DNA of 64,000 nucleotides from Massilia alkalitolerans DSM 17462 (GCF_000427785.1 NZ_ATYR01000031.1:1-64000), one strand, 5' to 3'; positions 35,060 through 44,778 are shown, numbered from the stretch's first letter. Notes: generated from the sequence alone by a model not told the origin. Numbers and translations: made by a program.

Positions 35060-35524
35060 CGTTGGACGCCCACCCTTCTTGGGCGGCTCGTCGTCATCGC
35101 TCGGCGTGGAAGCGGTTTCAGCCGCCGGCGTCTCCGCCCCCTTGGCCGGCACCGCCGACAGCGACGGCGCAGAAGCTTCCTCGGCAGACGCGGGCGCCAT
35201 CTCGGACGCCGTCACGTTCACCTCGAAGGCCATGCCCTGGCCATTCTCGTTCGCGTAAATCGCCAGCACGTTCTGCACCGGAATGTACAGCTCGCGCGAG
35301 ACGCCATTGAAGCGCGCCCGGAAGTGGATCGCGTCATTGTCCATCTTCAGGCCCGAGGTGGCGCCGTAGCTGATGTTCAGGATGATCTCGCCTTTGCGGA
35401 CGTATTCCATCGGCACCGTGGTGGCGGCGTCGACCTTGACCGCGAGGTAGGGCGTGTAGCCGCTGTCCGTGCACCACTCGTAGATGGCGCGCAGCAGGTA
35501 GGGCTTGGTGGAGATCTCTGACAT
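35042..35524 (-). CDS. sspB: ClpXP protease specificity-enhancing factor SspB
   Basis: 160 residues from ATG 35524 (MSEISTKPYLLRAIYEWC), the canonical SspB start; longer in-frame starts run into the upstream intergenic region. The conserved beta-rich adaptor domain is residues 1-110 (TPYLAVKVD, YISY-type GEIILNISYGATS, FNGVSRELYIPVQNVLAIYA). A disordered Ala/Glu tail ends in the ClpX-binding segment PKKGGRPTLTRIK. SspB hands ssrA-tagged proteins to ClpXP. It is usually co-located with sspA, which lies directly upstream. Confidence 0.95.
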   Translation of the reverse strand: MSEISTKPYLLRAIYEWCTDSGYTPYLAVKVDAATTVPMEYVRKGEIILNISYGATSGLKMDNDAIHFRARFNGVSRELYIPVQNVLAIYANENGQGMAFEVNVTASEMAPASAEEASAPSLSAVPAKGAETPAAETASTPSDDDEPPKKGGRPTLTRIK

Positions 35525-35665
35525 GGATGTGATAAAAAAAGCTATACCTGACCGCGCCAGTTTACCGGATTCGCCTGGGCGGCGTCCGAAACCGGCGCGT
35601 ATCGAATCGAGATGCGGAATCGAGTGACGATTGATGCGGGCGCGCAAACACGCCCGCAGCCAACA

Positions 35666-36277
35666 TCAGCGGCGCATCACCTTCTCGGACGGCGTCAGCG
35701 CCTCGATGTAGGCCGGACGCGAGAAGATGCGCTCGGCGTACTTCATCAGCGGGGCCGCGGTCTTCGACAGCTCGATGCCGTAGTGGTCCAGGCGCCAGAG
35801 CAGCGGGGCGATCGCGACGTCCAGCATCGAGAACTCGTCGCCCAGCATGTACTTGTTCTTCAGGAACAGCGGGGCCAGCGTGGTCAGGCGGTCGCGGATT
35901 TCCGAACGGGCCTTGTCGTGGCTCTTGTCGTTCGTCTTGTTGCGCTCGCTTTCCAGCGTGTGCACGTGGACGAACAGTTCCTTCTCGAAGTTGAACAGCA
36001 TCAGGCGGGCACGGGCGCGCATCAGCGGGTCGGCCGGCATCAGCTGCGGGTGCGGGAAGCGCTCGTCGATGTACTCGTTGATGATGTTCGACTCATACAG
36101 GATCAGTTCGCGCTCGACCAGGATCGGCACCTGGCCGTAGGGGTTCATGGTCGAGATGTCTTCCGGCTTGTTGAACAGGTCGACGTCGCGCACCTCGAAG
36201 TCCATGCCCTTTTCGAACAGGACCAGGCGGCAGCGTTGGGAGAACGGGCACGTAGTGCCGGAGTAGAGAACCATCAT
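35666..36277 (-). CDS. sspA: Stringent starvation protein A
   Basis: 203 residues with a glutathione S-transferase-like fold: thioredoxin-like N-domain (MMVLYSGTTCPFSQRCRLVL, PYGQVPILVE, IINEYIDERFPHP) and all-helical C-domain. SspA binds RNA polymerase rather than acting as a GST, and adjusts transcription in starvation and stress. The next codon is also ATG, so the start is ambiguous by one residue. It is downstream of petC and followed by sspB, the typical betaproteobacterial order. Confidence 0.95.
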   Translation of the reverse strand: MMVLYSGTTCPFSQRCRLVLFEKGMDFEVRDVDLFNKPEDISTMNPYGQVPILVERELILYESNIINEYIDERFPHPQLMPADPLMRARARLMLFNFEKELFVHVHTLESERNKTNDKSHDKARSEIRDRLTTLAPLFLKNKYMLGDEFSMLDVAIAPLLWRLDHYGIELSKTAAPLMKYAERIFSRPAYIEALTPSEKVMRR

Positions 36278-36302
36278 GGTTTATAGTTCCTTAAGAAACA
36301 AT

Positions 36303-36329
36303 GGGGTGAAGCGCCTAGCGATTCACCCC
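36303..36329. terminator. Hairpin between petC and sspA
   Basis: GGGGTGA / TTCACCCC arms (36303-36309 and 36322-36329) with a 12-base loop. The A-run on one side and weak T-run on the other leave direction uncertain. It may end or attenuate the pet transcript ahead of sspA. Confidence 0.45.
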
Positions 36330-36376
36330 GAAAAATGATTGCCCGTATTATAGCCAACCGGGCAATGAAAGCGAAT

Positions 36377-37138
36377 TTACTTCACTTCTTTCCAGTAGGA
36401 TTTGTTTAAAAGCCAAGCTAGGAAGGCAAATCCTGTCATGAACAGCAACACGATAACCCCCAACTTCTTGCGCGTGTCTTGCGCTGGCTCAGCCATCCAC
36501 ACCAGGTAGGCAACCAGATCGGCGGTGGCGGTGTCGAACTCCTGCTGGGTCATCGTGCCCGGTTGTACCGCTTCGAAACCGACGAACTTGTGCAGGGTCT
36601 TGCCGGCTTCGTGCGGGTCAGGCACGTCCTGGAACTTCGCCTGGCGCACGCCCTGCTCCTGCCACATCACGTGCGGCATGGCCACGTTCGGCACCACCAT
36701 GTTGTTCCAGCCGGTCGGGCGGGCGTCGTCCTTGTAGAAGGTGCGCAGGTAGGTGTACAGGTAGTCCGCGCCGGTGCCCGAAGGCGAGGCTTTCGCGCGC
36801 GCCATCACCGACAAATCCGGCGGCACGGCGCCGAACCAGGTCTTGGCGTCGTCCGGGCGCATGGCCGTGGTCATCATGCCGCCAACCTTGTCTTGTGAAA
36901 ACAACAGATTGTTCTTGATCTGCTCTTCGGTCAGGCCAATATCGCGCAGGCGGTTGTAGCGCATGGCGGATGCCGAGTGGCAGTTCAGGCAGTGGTTCAC
37001 GAACAGCTTGGCGCCGTTCTGCAGCGAGGCCAGGTCGCTGCGCTCCGGTGCCGGCTCGAGCGGGAAGCCGCCTTCCGCGGCGAATGCCAGTCCCGGCACC
37101 AGGGCCAGGACCGCGATCAGTTTCTTCGCAAATTTCAT
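36377..37138 (-). CDS. petC: Cytochrome c1 of the bc1 complex
   Basis: 253 residues. Signal peptide MKFAKKLIAVLALVPGLAFA, covalent haem site CLNCH near residue 51, axial Met region (PNVAMPHVM), and a C-terminal membrane anchor (GVIVLLFMTGFAFLAWLL). It passes electrons from the Rieske protein to cytochrome c in the periplasm. It is third in the petABC operon, 22 bp after petB. Confidence 0.97.
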   Translation of the reverse strand: MKFAKKLIAVLALVPGLAFAAEGGFPLEPAPERSDLASLQNGAKLFVNHCLNCHSASAMRYNRLRDIGLTEEQIKNNLLFSQDKVGGMMTTAMRPDDAKTWFGAVPPDLSVMARAKASPSGTGADYLYTYLRTFYKDDARPTGWNNMVVPNVAMPHVMWQEQGVRQAKFQDVPDPHEAGKTLHKFVGFEAVQPGTMTQQEFDTATADLVAYLVWMAEPAQDTRKKLGVIVLLFMTGFAFLAWLLNKSYWKEVK

Positions 37139-37160
37139 GTGTCTGTCCTTTGGTCCGTGA

Positions 37161-38576
37161 TTAGTGTGCCGAATAGGTCAGGCGATTCGGGACCGGCTTG
37201 AACCGGCCCATCGTGCTCCACCACGGCATCAACAGGAAGAACGCAAAGTACAGCAGGGTCGCCACTTGCGAGATGATGGTGTAGGCCGGCGTCGGCAGCT
37301 GGGTGCCCAGGTAGCCCAGGGCCACGAAGCACAGCCCGAACAGGATGTACACGTACTTGTGCCAGTCCGGACGGTAGCGGATCGAGCGCGCCGGCGAGTG
37401 GTCGAGCCACGGCAGGAAGGCGATGATCACCACCGACGAACCGAACAGCACCACGCCCCAGAACTTCGCATCCAGCACCTGCGGCAGCATGCCGACGATC
37501 AGGACCAGGCCGATCACGGCCACGGCGATCTTGGTCTTGTAGGCCAGGCGCGACTTGAGCCAGATGAACACGACATAGGCGGCGATCGCGGCCATCAGCA
37601 CGTACATGAAGTCGGCGGTGGTGGCGCGCAGCACCGAGTAGAACGGGGTGAAGTACCAGGTCGGCGCGATGTGCGGCGGGGTCTTCATCGGGTCGGCCGG
37701 CAGGAAGTTGTTGTACTCCAGGAAGTAGCCGCCCATTTCAGGCGCGAAGAACACGACCGCCGAGAAGATGGTCAGGAACACCGCCACGCCGAAGAAGTCC
37801 TTGGTCGAGTAGTAGGGGTGCGACGGGATGCCGTCCACCGGGTGGCCGTCCGGACCGAGGTTGTCCTTGATCTCGATGCCGTCCGGGTTGTTCGAGCCGA
37901 CTTCGTGCAGCGCGATCAGGTGCGCTGCCACCAGGCCCAGGATCACCAGCGGCAGGGCGATGACGTGGAAGGCGAAGAAGCGGTTCAGGGTGGCGTCCGA
38001 CACGACGTAGTCGCCGCGGATCCACAGCGACAGGTCCGGGCCGATCACGGGGATCGCGCCAAACAGGTTGACGATCACCTGGGCGCCCCAGTACGACATC
38101 TGGCCCCACGGCAGCAGGTAGCCGAAGAAGGCTTCGGCCATCAGGCACAGGAAGATGCCGAAGCCGAACAGCCAGATCAGCTCGCGCGGCTTGCGGTAGG
38201 AGCCGTACATCAGGCCGCGCGCCATGTGCAGGTAGACCACGATGAAGAACATCGAGGCGCCGGTGGAGTGCATGTAGCGCACCAGCCAGCCCCAGGGCAC
38301 TTCGCGCATGATGTATTCGACCGAGCCGAAGGCCAGGTTGGCGTCCGGCTTGTAGTGCATGGTCAGGAAGATGCCGGTGACGATCTGCAGCACCAGCACC
38401 AGCATGGCGAGCGAACCGAACAGGTACCAGACGTTGAAGTTCTTGGGGGCGTAGTACTTGCCCCACTGGTCGTTCCACAGCTTCGACAGCGGGAAGCGGT
38501 CGTCGACCCAGGCCAGGGCTTTGGCGCCTGCGCCCGCGTTGGCCGGGACTTGGGTTTCTTTGAATGGGCCGCCCAT
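37161..38576 (-). CDS. petB: Cytochrome b of the bc1 complex
   Basis: 471 residues with full-length N-terminal (haem-binding, four helices) and C-terminal cytochrome b parts. Visible are RYMHSTGASMFFIVVYLHM (haem histidine helix), LLPWGQMSYWGA, FFAFHVIALPLVI and the Q_o-site segment PPHIAPTWYFTPFYSVLRA. It holds both b haems and the quinol sites. Starts at ATG 38576, one base after the petA stop. Confidence 0.97.
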   Translation of the reverse strand: MGGPFKETQVPANAGAGAKALAWVDDRFPLSKLWNDQWGKYYAPKNFNVWYLFGSLAMLVLVLQIVTGIFLTMHYKPDANLAFGSVEYIMREVPWGWLVRYMHSTGASMFFIVVYLHMARGLMYGSYRKPRELIWLFGFGIFLCLMAEAFFGYLLPWGQMSYWGAQVIVNLFGAIPVIGPDLSLWIRGDYVVSDATLNRFFAFHVIALPLVILGLVAAHLIALHEVGSNNPDGIEIKDNLGPDGHPVDGIPSHPYYSTKDFFGVAVFLTIFSAVVFFAPEMGGYFLEYNNFLPADPMKTPPHIAPTWYFTPFYSVLRATTADFMYVLMAAIAAYVVFIWLKSRLAYKTKIAVAVIGLVLIVGMLPQVLDAKFWGVVLFGSSVVIIAFLPWLDHSPARSIRYRPDWHKYVYILFGLCFVALGYLGTQLPTPAYTIISQVATLLYFAFFLLMPWWSTMGRFKPVPNRLTYSAH

Positions 38577-38577
38577 G

Positions 38578-39192
38578 TTATGCCTCGCCTTTCTCGTCTT
38601 TGCCGATGATCAGCTTGTTATCGGAGAGGTACATGTACGGCGGGACGTCCATGTTGGTCGGCGCCGGCTTGTTGCGGAAGACGCGCGCCGACAGGTCGAA
38701 GGTCGAGCCGTGGCAGGGGCACAGGAAGCCGCCCGGCCAGTTGTCGGGCAAGTTCGGCTGGGGGCCGGACGCGAGGCGCGAGGACGGCGAGCAGCCGAGG
38801 TGGGAACAGATGCCGACCGTGACCAGCACTTCCTTGTGGTCTTCGCGCGCGCGCCAGGGGTTCCTGGCGTATTCCGGCGTCGGCAGCTGGTATTCTTTTT
38901 CGGAGTTCGGGTCGGCCAGTTCGGCCGTGTCCTTCTCGAGGGTGGCCATCATCTCGGGGGTGCGGCGCAGGATCCAGACTGGCTTGCCGCGCCACTCCAC
39001 CACCTTCATATCGCCTGGCTTGACGTCGGAGATGTCGACCTCGACCGGGGCGCCGGCGGCTTTCGCCCGCTCCGACGGCTGGAAGGTACTCACAAGAACT
39101 CCCGCCGTGGACACCCCGACGACGCCGCCTGCAGCGCATGTCGCGACGAGCAGTCCGCGTCGGCCTGAATCGACCTGCTTTTCATTACTCAT
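38578..39192 (-). CDS. petA: Rieske iron-sulfur subunit of the bc1 complex
   Basis: 204 residues. Twin-arginine-like N-terminus with a single membrane anchor (DSGRRGLLVATCAAGGVVG), then the Rieske domain with both cluster motifs CSHLGC and CPCHGS. It takes electrons from quinol and delivers them to cytochrome c1. It is the first gene of the petABC operon. The divergent gap to mscL is 229 bp and should contain both promoters. Confidence 0.97.
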   Translation of the reverse strand: MSNEKQVDSGRRGLLVATCAAGGVVGVSTAGVLVSTFQPSERAKAAGAPVEVDISDVKPGDMKVVEWRGKPVWILRRTPEMMATLEKDTAELADPNSEKEYQLPTPEYARNPWRAREDHKEVLVTVGICSHLGCSPSSRLASGPQPNLPDNWPGGFLCPCHGSTFDLSARVFRNKPAPTNMDVPPYMYLSDNKLIIGKDEKGEA

Positions 39193-39421
39193 ACCAACCC
39201 CACTCCGTGAAAATACGAATCTTAAGAATCAATAAAGAGCTTCCAGCAACACAAAATTATATGTGAACGGCAATACCGATTGGAAAAAAATTATCAAGCG
39301 GACACATACGTGCGGAATTGACCCTCCTGTTTAGACCACAAACCTGTGTGTGCATCCGCAGCATTTGCGCTTGGGGTATCATGAAATCGCATGACTCAAT
39401 AACAACCTAAGGGGAACAAAC

Positions 39422-39835
39422 ATGTCAATGATGGGAGAGTTCAAAACCTTCGCCATGCGTGGCAACGTCGTCGATCTTGCGGTCGGCGTGATCATCGGCG
39501 GCGCCTTCGGCCGCATCGTCGATTCGCTGGTCAAGGATGTCATCATGCCGCCGATCAGTATGTTGTTTGGCGGCCTCGATTTCTCGAATTACTACCTGCC
39601 CCTGAATGGCCAGAGTACCGCGCTGCCGCTGGCCGAGGCGCAAAAGGCCGGTGCCGTGCTCGCCTACGGCAACTTCCTCACCATTCTGCTGAACTTCATC
39701 CTGCTCGCCTTTGTCATCTTCCAGATGGTGCGCGTCGTGAACCGCCTGCGCGGCCCGGTCGAGGCGCCGACGGCGGCGGAGAAGGAAGAGATCCTGCTGC
39801 TGCGCGACATCCGCGACTCCCTGAAGAAGCCCTGA
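39422..39835 (+). CDS. mscL: Large-conductance mechanosensitive channel MscL
   Basis: 137 residues, typical length. The N-terminal amphipathic helix and first membrane helix ([39 protein letters not shown]) are highly conserved, the second helix is [20 protein letters not shown], and the C-terminal bundle is LLRDIRDSL. It opens under membrane tension as an osmotic safety valve. Ribosome site AAGGGGA lies 8 bases before the ATG. Confidence 0.96.
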   Translation: MSMMGEFKTFAMRGNVVDLAVGVIIGGAFGRIVDSLVKDVIMPPISMLFGGLDFSNYYLPLNGQSTALPLAEAQKAGAVLAYGNFLTILLNFILLAFVIFQMVRVVNRLRGPVEAPTAAEKEEILLLRDIRDSLKKP

Positions 39836-39857
39836 GAAAGCATTGAGAAAGCAAGCC

Positions 39858-41069
39858 ATGAACGACAGCGTCCATGAACTCAAGCCGCCCGGCACGCGCC
39901 CGCGGCGCCAGCCGGGAGCGTTCAGGCGCTTCTGGCTGCTGTTCGCGCAGGCCGTCACGGTCGCGCTGGCGCTGTATTTCGTGGTCGCCGCGATGCGGCC
40001 GGACTGGCTCGAGCGCGCGCCCTCGCGGGTGGCGCTCGGCCCGGCCGGCCAGCAGGTGCCGGTGCTGCAGGGGGCCAGCGTGCCGGCCAGCGGCAGCTAC
40101 CGCGAGGCGGCCGGGCGCGCCATGCCGGCCGTCGTCAACATCCTCACCAGCAAGGCCACGCGCGAGACGCATCCGCTGCTGAAGGACCCCTTCTTCCGCC
40201 GCTTCTTCGGCGACCGGATGCCGCCCGACGAGCAGCTGGCCAGCCTCGGCTCGGGCGTGATCGTCAGCGGCGACGGCTACATCCTGACCAACAACCACGT
40301 GATCGAAGGCGCCGATGTCATCGAGGTCGGCCTGGCGGACGGGCGCAAGGCGGCGGCGCGTGTGGTCGGCACCGATCCGGAGACCGACCTGGCCGTGATC
40401 CGCATCAATGAGCGCAAGCTGCCCGTGATGGTGCTGGGCGATCCGGAAAGCGCGCGGGTGGGCGACGTGGTGCTGGCGATCGGCAATCCGTTCGGGGTCG
40501 GCCAGACCGTCACCCTCGGCATCATCTCTGCGCTGGGGCGCAACAACCTGCACATCAACCACTTCGAGAATTTCATCCAGACCGACGCCGCGATCAACTT
40601 CGGCAACTCGGGCGGGGCGCTGGTCGACACCAACGGCCAGCTGCTCGGCATCAATTCGGCCATCTACTCGCAGACCGGCGGCTCGGTGGGCATCGGCTTC
40701 GCCATCCCGGTCAGCACCGCCAAGATGGTGCTGGATTCGATCGTCAAGAACGGCCAGGTGGTGCGCGGCTGGATCGGCATCGAATCGCAGGACATCACGC
40801 CGGAACTGGCCGAAAGCTTCGGCCTGGGGCGCTCGAGCGGCGCCATCATCGCAGGCGTGGTGCGCGGCGGCCCGGCCGACCGCGCCGGCATGCGTCCCGG
40901 GGACATCCTGGTCGCGGTCGGCGGCAAGAACGTGGCCAACACCAGCGAGATGCTCAACCTGATCGCCCAGCTCGAGCCGGGCGAGAAGGCGCCGCTGCGC
41001 ATCCTGCGCAAGAACCGCGAGTCCACGCTCGACGTCACCGTCGGCAAGCGCCCGCGCCAGCCCCAGTAA
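39858..41069 (+). CDS. DegS/AlgW-like HtrA serine protease (one PDZ domain)
   Basis: 403 residues from ATG 39858. An N-terminal membrane anchor (FWLLFAQAVTVALALYFVVAA) is followed by a trypsin-like domain with His (TNNHVIEGAD), Asp (DPETDLAVIRI) and Ser (NFGNSGGALVD), then a single PDZ domain (GWIGIESQDITPELAE onward). The single PDZ and membrane anchor match DegS/AlgW-type regulatory proteases of envelope stress rather than two-PDZ DegP. A TTG five codons upstream is a weaker start. It follows mscL by 22 bp. Confidence 0.92.
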   Translation: MNDSVHELKPPGTRPRRQPGAFRRFWLLFAQAVTVALALYFVVAAMRPDWLERAPSRVALGPAGQQVPVLQGASVPASGSYREAAGRAMPAVVNILTSKATRETHPLLKDPFFRRFFGDRMPPDEQLASLGSGVIVSGDGYILTNNHVIEGADVIEVGLADGRKAAARVVGTDPETDLAVIRINERKLPVMVLGDPESARVGDVVLAIGNPFGVGQTVTLGIISALGRNNLHINHFENFIQTDAAINFGNSGGALVDTNGQLLGINSAIYSQTGGSVGIGFAIPVSTAKMVLDSIVKNGQVVRGWIGIESQDITPELAESFGLGRSSGAIIAGVVRGGPADRAGMRPGDILVAVGGKNVANTSEMLNLIAQLEPGEKAPLRILRKNRESTLDVTVGKRPRQPQ

Positions 41070-41087
41070 CTCTTTTCGGACCTTTTC

Positions 41088-41789
41088 ATGCACCTGCGTG
41101 ACCTGACGCAATTCTTAAGCGAGCTCAGCGAGAACAACAACCGTCCCTGGTTCCTCTGGAACAAACCACGCTACGACATCCTGCGGGCCGAATTCCTGCA
41201 AGTAGTCACCGAATTGATCGGAGAGCTGGGCGCTTTCGACAGGCAGGTAGCCGGCTGCGATCCCAAGAAGGCGCTGTTCCGCATCCACCGCGACGTGCGC
41301 TTCGCCAAGGACAAGCGGCCCTACAAAACCCATTTCTCGGCCGGCATCGCGCCGCTCAACAAGCGCCGCCCGAGTGCGGCGGGCGGGCCGACCTATTACT
41401 TCCACATCGAGGCCAACGGCAACCTGCTGTTCGGCGCGGGCGAATACCTGCCGCCGGCGCACCGCCTGAAGGCGATCCGCCAGCACGTGGTCAACGATGC
41501 GACAGGCTTCAGCAAAATGTTGAAGAATAAGCATCTCCGCGCGACCTACGGCGACCTGCAGTTCGAAGACGTCCTGCAGCGGCCTCCGAAAGGCGTCGAC
41601 CCGAACCACCCGCTGGTCGAGTACCTGAAGCTGAAGAGCTATTTCGTCTGGGTCGAGGTGCCGCTGCTGCTCAACTCACCCGAGTTGCTGGTGCCGCAGC
41701 TGGCGAGCGGAATGAAGGACGCGTTCCCGCTGGTGACCTGGTTACGTAGCGTACCGGAGACGCGGGAAGAAGAGGAACCAAGCGAATAA
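41088..41789 (+). CDS. DUF2461 family protein
   Basis: 233 residues matching the DUF2461 (TIGR02453) pattern: LTQFLSELSENNNRPWFLWNK at the start, FRIHRDVRFAKDKRPYKTHF, and YYFHIEANGNLLFGAGEY. The family is conserved and cytosolic, with unknown function. Intact, and 19 bp behind the protease gene. Confidence 0.9.
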   Translation: MHLRDLTQFLSELSENNNRPWFLWNKPRYDILRAEFLQVVTELIGELGAFDRQVAGCDPKKALFRIHRDVRFAKDKRPYKTHFSAGIAPLNKRRPSAAGGPTYYFHIEANGNLLFGAGEYLPPAHRLKAIRQHVVNDATGFSKMLKNKHLRATYGDLQFEDVLQRPPKGVDPNHPLVEYLKLKSYFVWVEVPLLLNSPELLVPQLASGMKDAFPLVTWLRSVPETREEEEPSE

Positions 41790-41799
41790 GGAGGGCGAC

Positions 41800-42174
41800 A
41801 TGGCCTTGCAACACGCAGTTTCGGGCGAGCGCATCGTATTACAGCGCGGCGACGACGACATCGCCCATTTCACGTCGATTGCGCTCATCAAGACCGAGCA
41901 CATGGAACTGATCCGGCTGGTGCTGCCGAAGGAAAAGCCGATGCCCGCGCACCGGGTCGAGGGCGAGATGACCCTGGTGTGCCTGGAAGGCGAAATCGCC
42001 TTCGACGCGCACGGGCGCACCACGATCCTGCGGCCGAACGAGATGGTCTACCTGGCGGGCGGCGAGCCGCATGCGATCCGCGCCAACAAGGATGCGGTGG
42101 CCTTGTTGACCATCCTGCTGGGGCCGGTGCGGACGGGTGGGCCGACCAACGATCCGCGCGGCTCGGGAAACTGA
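41800..42174 (+). CDS. Cupin-domain protein
   Basis: 124 residues, single-domain cupin. The two cupin motifs are visible: a first with PMPAHRVEGEMTLVCLEGEI (His/Glu metal positions partly altered) and a second with VYLAGGEPHAIRANKDA. Function is unassigned. It lies 10 bp after the DUF2461 gene, probably the same transcript, and converges with gpsA across a repeat-containing gap. Confidence 0.85.
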   Translation: MALQHAVSGERIVLQRGDDDIAHFTSIALIKTEHMELIRLVLPKEKPMPAHRVEGEMTLVCLEGEIAFDAHGRTTILRPNEMVYLAGGEPHAIRANKDAVALLTILLGPVRTGGPTNDPRGSGN

Positions 42175-42216
42175 GGTTCGCTGCGCTCTGATGAGCTGGC
42201 GTAACGCGACGGACTT

Positions 42217-42320
42217 GGGTCCCCGCCTTCGCGGGGACGACCTTGGGTTTGTTTGCGGGACACCGGCTTCGTTAAAGCCTTCGTCCTAAAACCGTCGTTC
42301 CCGCGTAGGCGGGAACCCAA
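42217..42320. repeat. Pair of inverted REP-like palindromes
   Basis: GGGTCCCCGCCTTCGCGGGG (42217 onward) and CGTTCCCGCGTAGGCGGGAAC (42296-42316, inverted relative to the first) are GC-rich hairpins in head-to-head array between convergent genes. The same kind of pair occurs at 49111-49223, so this is a dispersed family. Confidence 0.85.
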
Positions 42321-42342
42321 TTTTGCCTGACCAGCCACCAAC

Positions 42343-43380
42343 TCACGCCAACTCATCCCTCGGATCGCGCGCCAGCAAGCGCTGCGCCATCTCCGTCGCA
42401 TTCACGCCGTCGAACAGCACCGCGGCCACCGCCTCGGTAATCGGCATCTCCACGCCCAGCCTGCGCGACAGTTCGCGCACCGCCTTCGCGCACGGCACGC
42501 CTTCCGCCACGTGGCCCAGTTCGGCCACGATGGTGTCCAGCTGCTTGCCCTGCGCCAGCGCCAGCCCCACGCGCCGGTTGCGCGACAGGTCGCCGGTGCA
42601 GGTGAGGATCAGGTCGCCCATGCCGGTCAGCCCCATGAAGGTGCCGGCCTGCGCGCCCAGGTGCACGCCCAGGCGGGTGATCTCGGCCAGCCCGCGGGTG
42701 ATCAATGCCGCGCGCGCGTTCAGGCCCAGTCCCAGGCCGTCCGAGGCGCCGGTGGCGATCGCCATCACGTTCTTGACCGCGCCGCCCACTTCCACGCCGA
42801 CCATGTCGTCGCAGGCGTAGACACGCATGTTGTCGGCGTGCGCCGCCGCGACCACGCGCTCGCGCAGCGGCGCCGAGGTCGAGGCCACGGTCAGGGCGCA
42901 GGGCAGGGCGCGCGCCACTTCCTGGGCAAAGGAGGGACCGGACAGCGCCGCTGCCGGCACGCTGTCGCCCAGCACCTCGGCCGCCACCTGGTGCGGCAGC
43001 AGGCCGGTGCCGGCTTCGAAGCCCTTGCACAGCCAGACTACGTTCGGAATGGCACGGCCCTTCAGCTGCCCCAGCAGGGGACGCAGGCCGGCCACCGGGC
43101 AGGCCAGGATCAGCAGCGGTGCTTCGTCAGCCGAGGCGCCGGCCACGTGGGCCAGCGCGGCCTCGAAGTCGGCGCTCACGCGCAAGGAGGAAGGCAGCGG
43201 GTAGCCGGGCAGGTAGTGCAGGTTCTCGCGCGCTGCCTGGGTTTCGGCCATCTGTTCGGGATTGCGGCCCCACAGCAGCACGTCGTGGCGGGCGGCCAGG
43301 GCGATGGCCACGGCCGTGCCCCAGGCGCCGGCGCCCAGGACGGTGATCTTGGAAGGAGTTTTCTGTTGTTGCATGCGCAT
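42343..43380 (-). CDS. gpsA: Glycerol-3-phosphate dehydrogenase (NAD(P)+)
   Basis: 345 residues. N-terminal Rossmann motif [16 protein letters not shown], active-site lysine region [12 protein letters not shown], and substrate segment [14 protein letters not shown]. It reduces dihydroxyacetone phosphate to sn-glycerol-3-phosphate for phospholipid synthesis. A second ATG two codons in is possible. Clustered downstream of secB-grxC on this strand, as in other betaproteobacteria. Confidence 0.96.
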   Translation of the reverse strand: MRMQQQKTPSKITVLGAGAWGTAVAIALAARHDVLLWGRNPEQMAETQAARENLHYLPGYPLPSSLRVSADFEAALAHVAGASADEAPLLILACPVAGLRPLLGQLKGRAIPNVVWLCKGFEAGTGLLPHQVAAEVLGDSVPAAALSGPSFAQEVARALPCALTVASTSAPLRERVVAAAHADNMRVYACDDMVGVEVGGAVKNVMAIATGASDGLGLGLNARAALITRGLAEITRLGVHLGAQAGTFMGLTGMGDLILTCTGDLSRNRRVGLALAQGKQLDTIVAELGHVAEGVPCAKAVRELSRRLGVEMPITEAVAAVLFDGVNATEMAQRLLARDPRDELA

Positions 43381-43399
43381 TAGCTAAAACTGCGGGGCA

Positions 43400-43840
43400 T
43401 CACAGGCCCCAGACGTCGTTCGCACGGACATAGCCGTCGATGCCGTCACGGTGGCGGATCCGGATCCAGGTGAGGGCGGTCGGGTCGACCAGTTCGAGCA
43501 GGACACCCCTGTCGGCCGTCATCAGGACCTTGCTGGTCTCGTCGGGGCCGGCGAAGACCTTGGCTCCGGGCGTGCGAACCACGAGGTTGCGGCGCGGGCT
43601 CAGGCCCTTGGCTTCGGTCCAGGCCAGGTCGCCGTTGGCGTCGCGGACCTTGACCCACTCGGCGTAGCTCGACACTACCTGCAGCGGCATGCCGCGCGGG
43701 GCGATGTACATCCTGGCGCCCTTGGTGCTCGGGGTGTCGTACAGGATCACCGCGGCCGCGCCCACGCTCTTGAAGTCGAAGGCGAATGCGGACGGTGCCG
43801 CCAGCAGGAGCACGCTTGCAAGGAGACGGGATGGAATCAT
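43400..43840 (-). CDS. Exported SH3-domain protein
   Basis: 146 residues with signal peptide MIPSRLLASVLLLAAPSAFA, then two bacterial SH3-like repeats (about 25-85 and 88-146: VVSSYAEWVKVRDANGDLAW, and VFAGPDETSKVLM...GYVRANDVWGL). Such SH3b proteins bind peptidoglycan or act in the cell envelope. It lies between secB and gpsA on the same strand. Confidence 0.88.
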   Translation of the reverse strand: MIPSRLLASVLLLAAPSAFAFDFKSVGAAAVILYDTPSTKGARMYIAPRGMPLQVVSSYAEWVKVRDANGDLAWTEAKGLSPRRNLVVRTPGAKVFAGPDETSKVLMTADRGVLLELVDPTALTWIRIRHRDGIDGYVRANDVWGL

Positions 43841-43918
43841 GGCGGGCCGAAGGACGAAGTGACCGGGGCGCCGGAGGCACGGACACCGCGTCGAGCGGCG
43901 CCCGTGGATGGGAACAAC

Positions 43919-44377
43919 TTATTGTGCCGGGGTGGTAGCGGCCTGGGCCATTGCCTGCTGGCGCTGCTGGTAGAAGGCTTCGAAGTTGATCTCGGCCAGG
44001 TGCACCGGCGGGAAGCCTGCACGGCTGATCACGTCAGCGATGTTGGCGCGCAGGTACGGGTAGACGATGTTCGGGCAGCCGATGCCCAGCAGCGGATCCA
44101 TCTGGTCAGCCGGGATGTTGCGGGCTTCGAAGATGCCTGCCTGCTTGCCTTCGACCAGGAAAGCGACCTTGTCCTTCAGCTTGGCGGTGACGGTGATGGT
44201 CACGGTCGATTCGTAGATGCCTTCGGCGATCGACTCGGCGCCGACGTCCAGCGACACTTCGATGGTCGGGGCTTCCTGCTCGAGGAAGATCGACGGGGAA
44301 TTCGGTTGTTCCAGCGACATGTCTTTCAGGTAGACGCGTTGGATTTGGAATACTGGTTGCAGGTTTTCGTCGGACAT
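43919..44377 (-). CDS. secB: Protein-export chaperone SecB
   Basis: 152 residues, full-length SecB ([59 protein letters not shown]). It holds preproteins unfolded for SecA. Encoded after grxC in the grx-secB-gpsA order found in many proteobacteria. Confidence 0.97.
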   Translation of the reverse strand: MSDENLQPVFQIQRVYLKDMSLEQPNSPSIFLEQEAPTIEVSLDVGAESIAEGIYESTVTITVTAKLKDKVAFLVEGKQAGIFEARNIPADQMDPLLGIGCPNIVYPYLRANIADVISRAGFPPVHLAEINFEAFYQQRQQAMAQAATTPAQ

Positions 44378-44508
44378 GGAACGCTTTCGTTTTAAATGAT
44401 GGTGGACGGACGCGCCGTCCCGGTACTTTGGTCAAACGCGAGGGCAATTGTATCAAAATCAATTCTGATGCAATACCCCCAGCGCCACGGACCCCAAAGC
44501 CCGTCAAA

Positions 44509-44778
44509 TCAAGCTTGCTGGCCCTTCAGCAGCGGATCAAGGCGGCCGGCCTGCTCGAGTGCGTACAGGTCGTCGAAGCCGCCGACGTGGGTGTCGCCCA
44601 CGTAGATTTGCGGCACGGTGCGGCGGCCGGTGCGCTGCATCATGATCTGGCGCTGCTCCGGATCGAGGTCGATGCGGATGCGTTCGATGTCGGTCACGCC
44701 CTTGGCTTCGAGCAGGCGCTCGGCGCGGACGCAGTAGGGGCAGCTGGCAGTGTGGTAGAGAACGACGTGTGCGGTCAT
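44509..44778 (-). CDS. grxC: Glutaredoxin 3
   Basis: 89 residues with active site SCPYCVRA (dithiol CPYC), cis-Pro region RRTVPQIYVG and GGFDDLYAL. It reduces protein disulfides with glutathione. Same strand as secB and the rhodanese. Confidence 0.96.
   Translation of the reverse strand: MTAHVVLYHTASCPYCVRAERLLEAKGVTDIERIRIDLDPEQRQIMMQRTGRRTVPQIYVGDTHVGGFDDLYALEQAGRLDPLLKGQQA

Noticed and set aside
37164-38609. Long plus-strand frame opposite petB
   Set aside because: His/Arg/Asp-rich antisense product of cytochrome b; no domain and no ribosome site.
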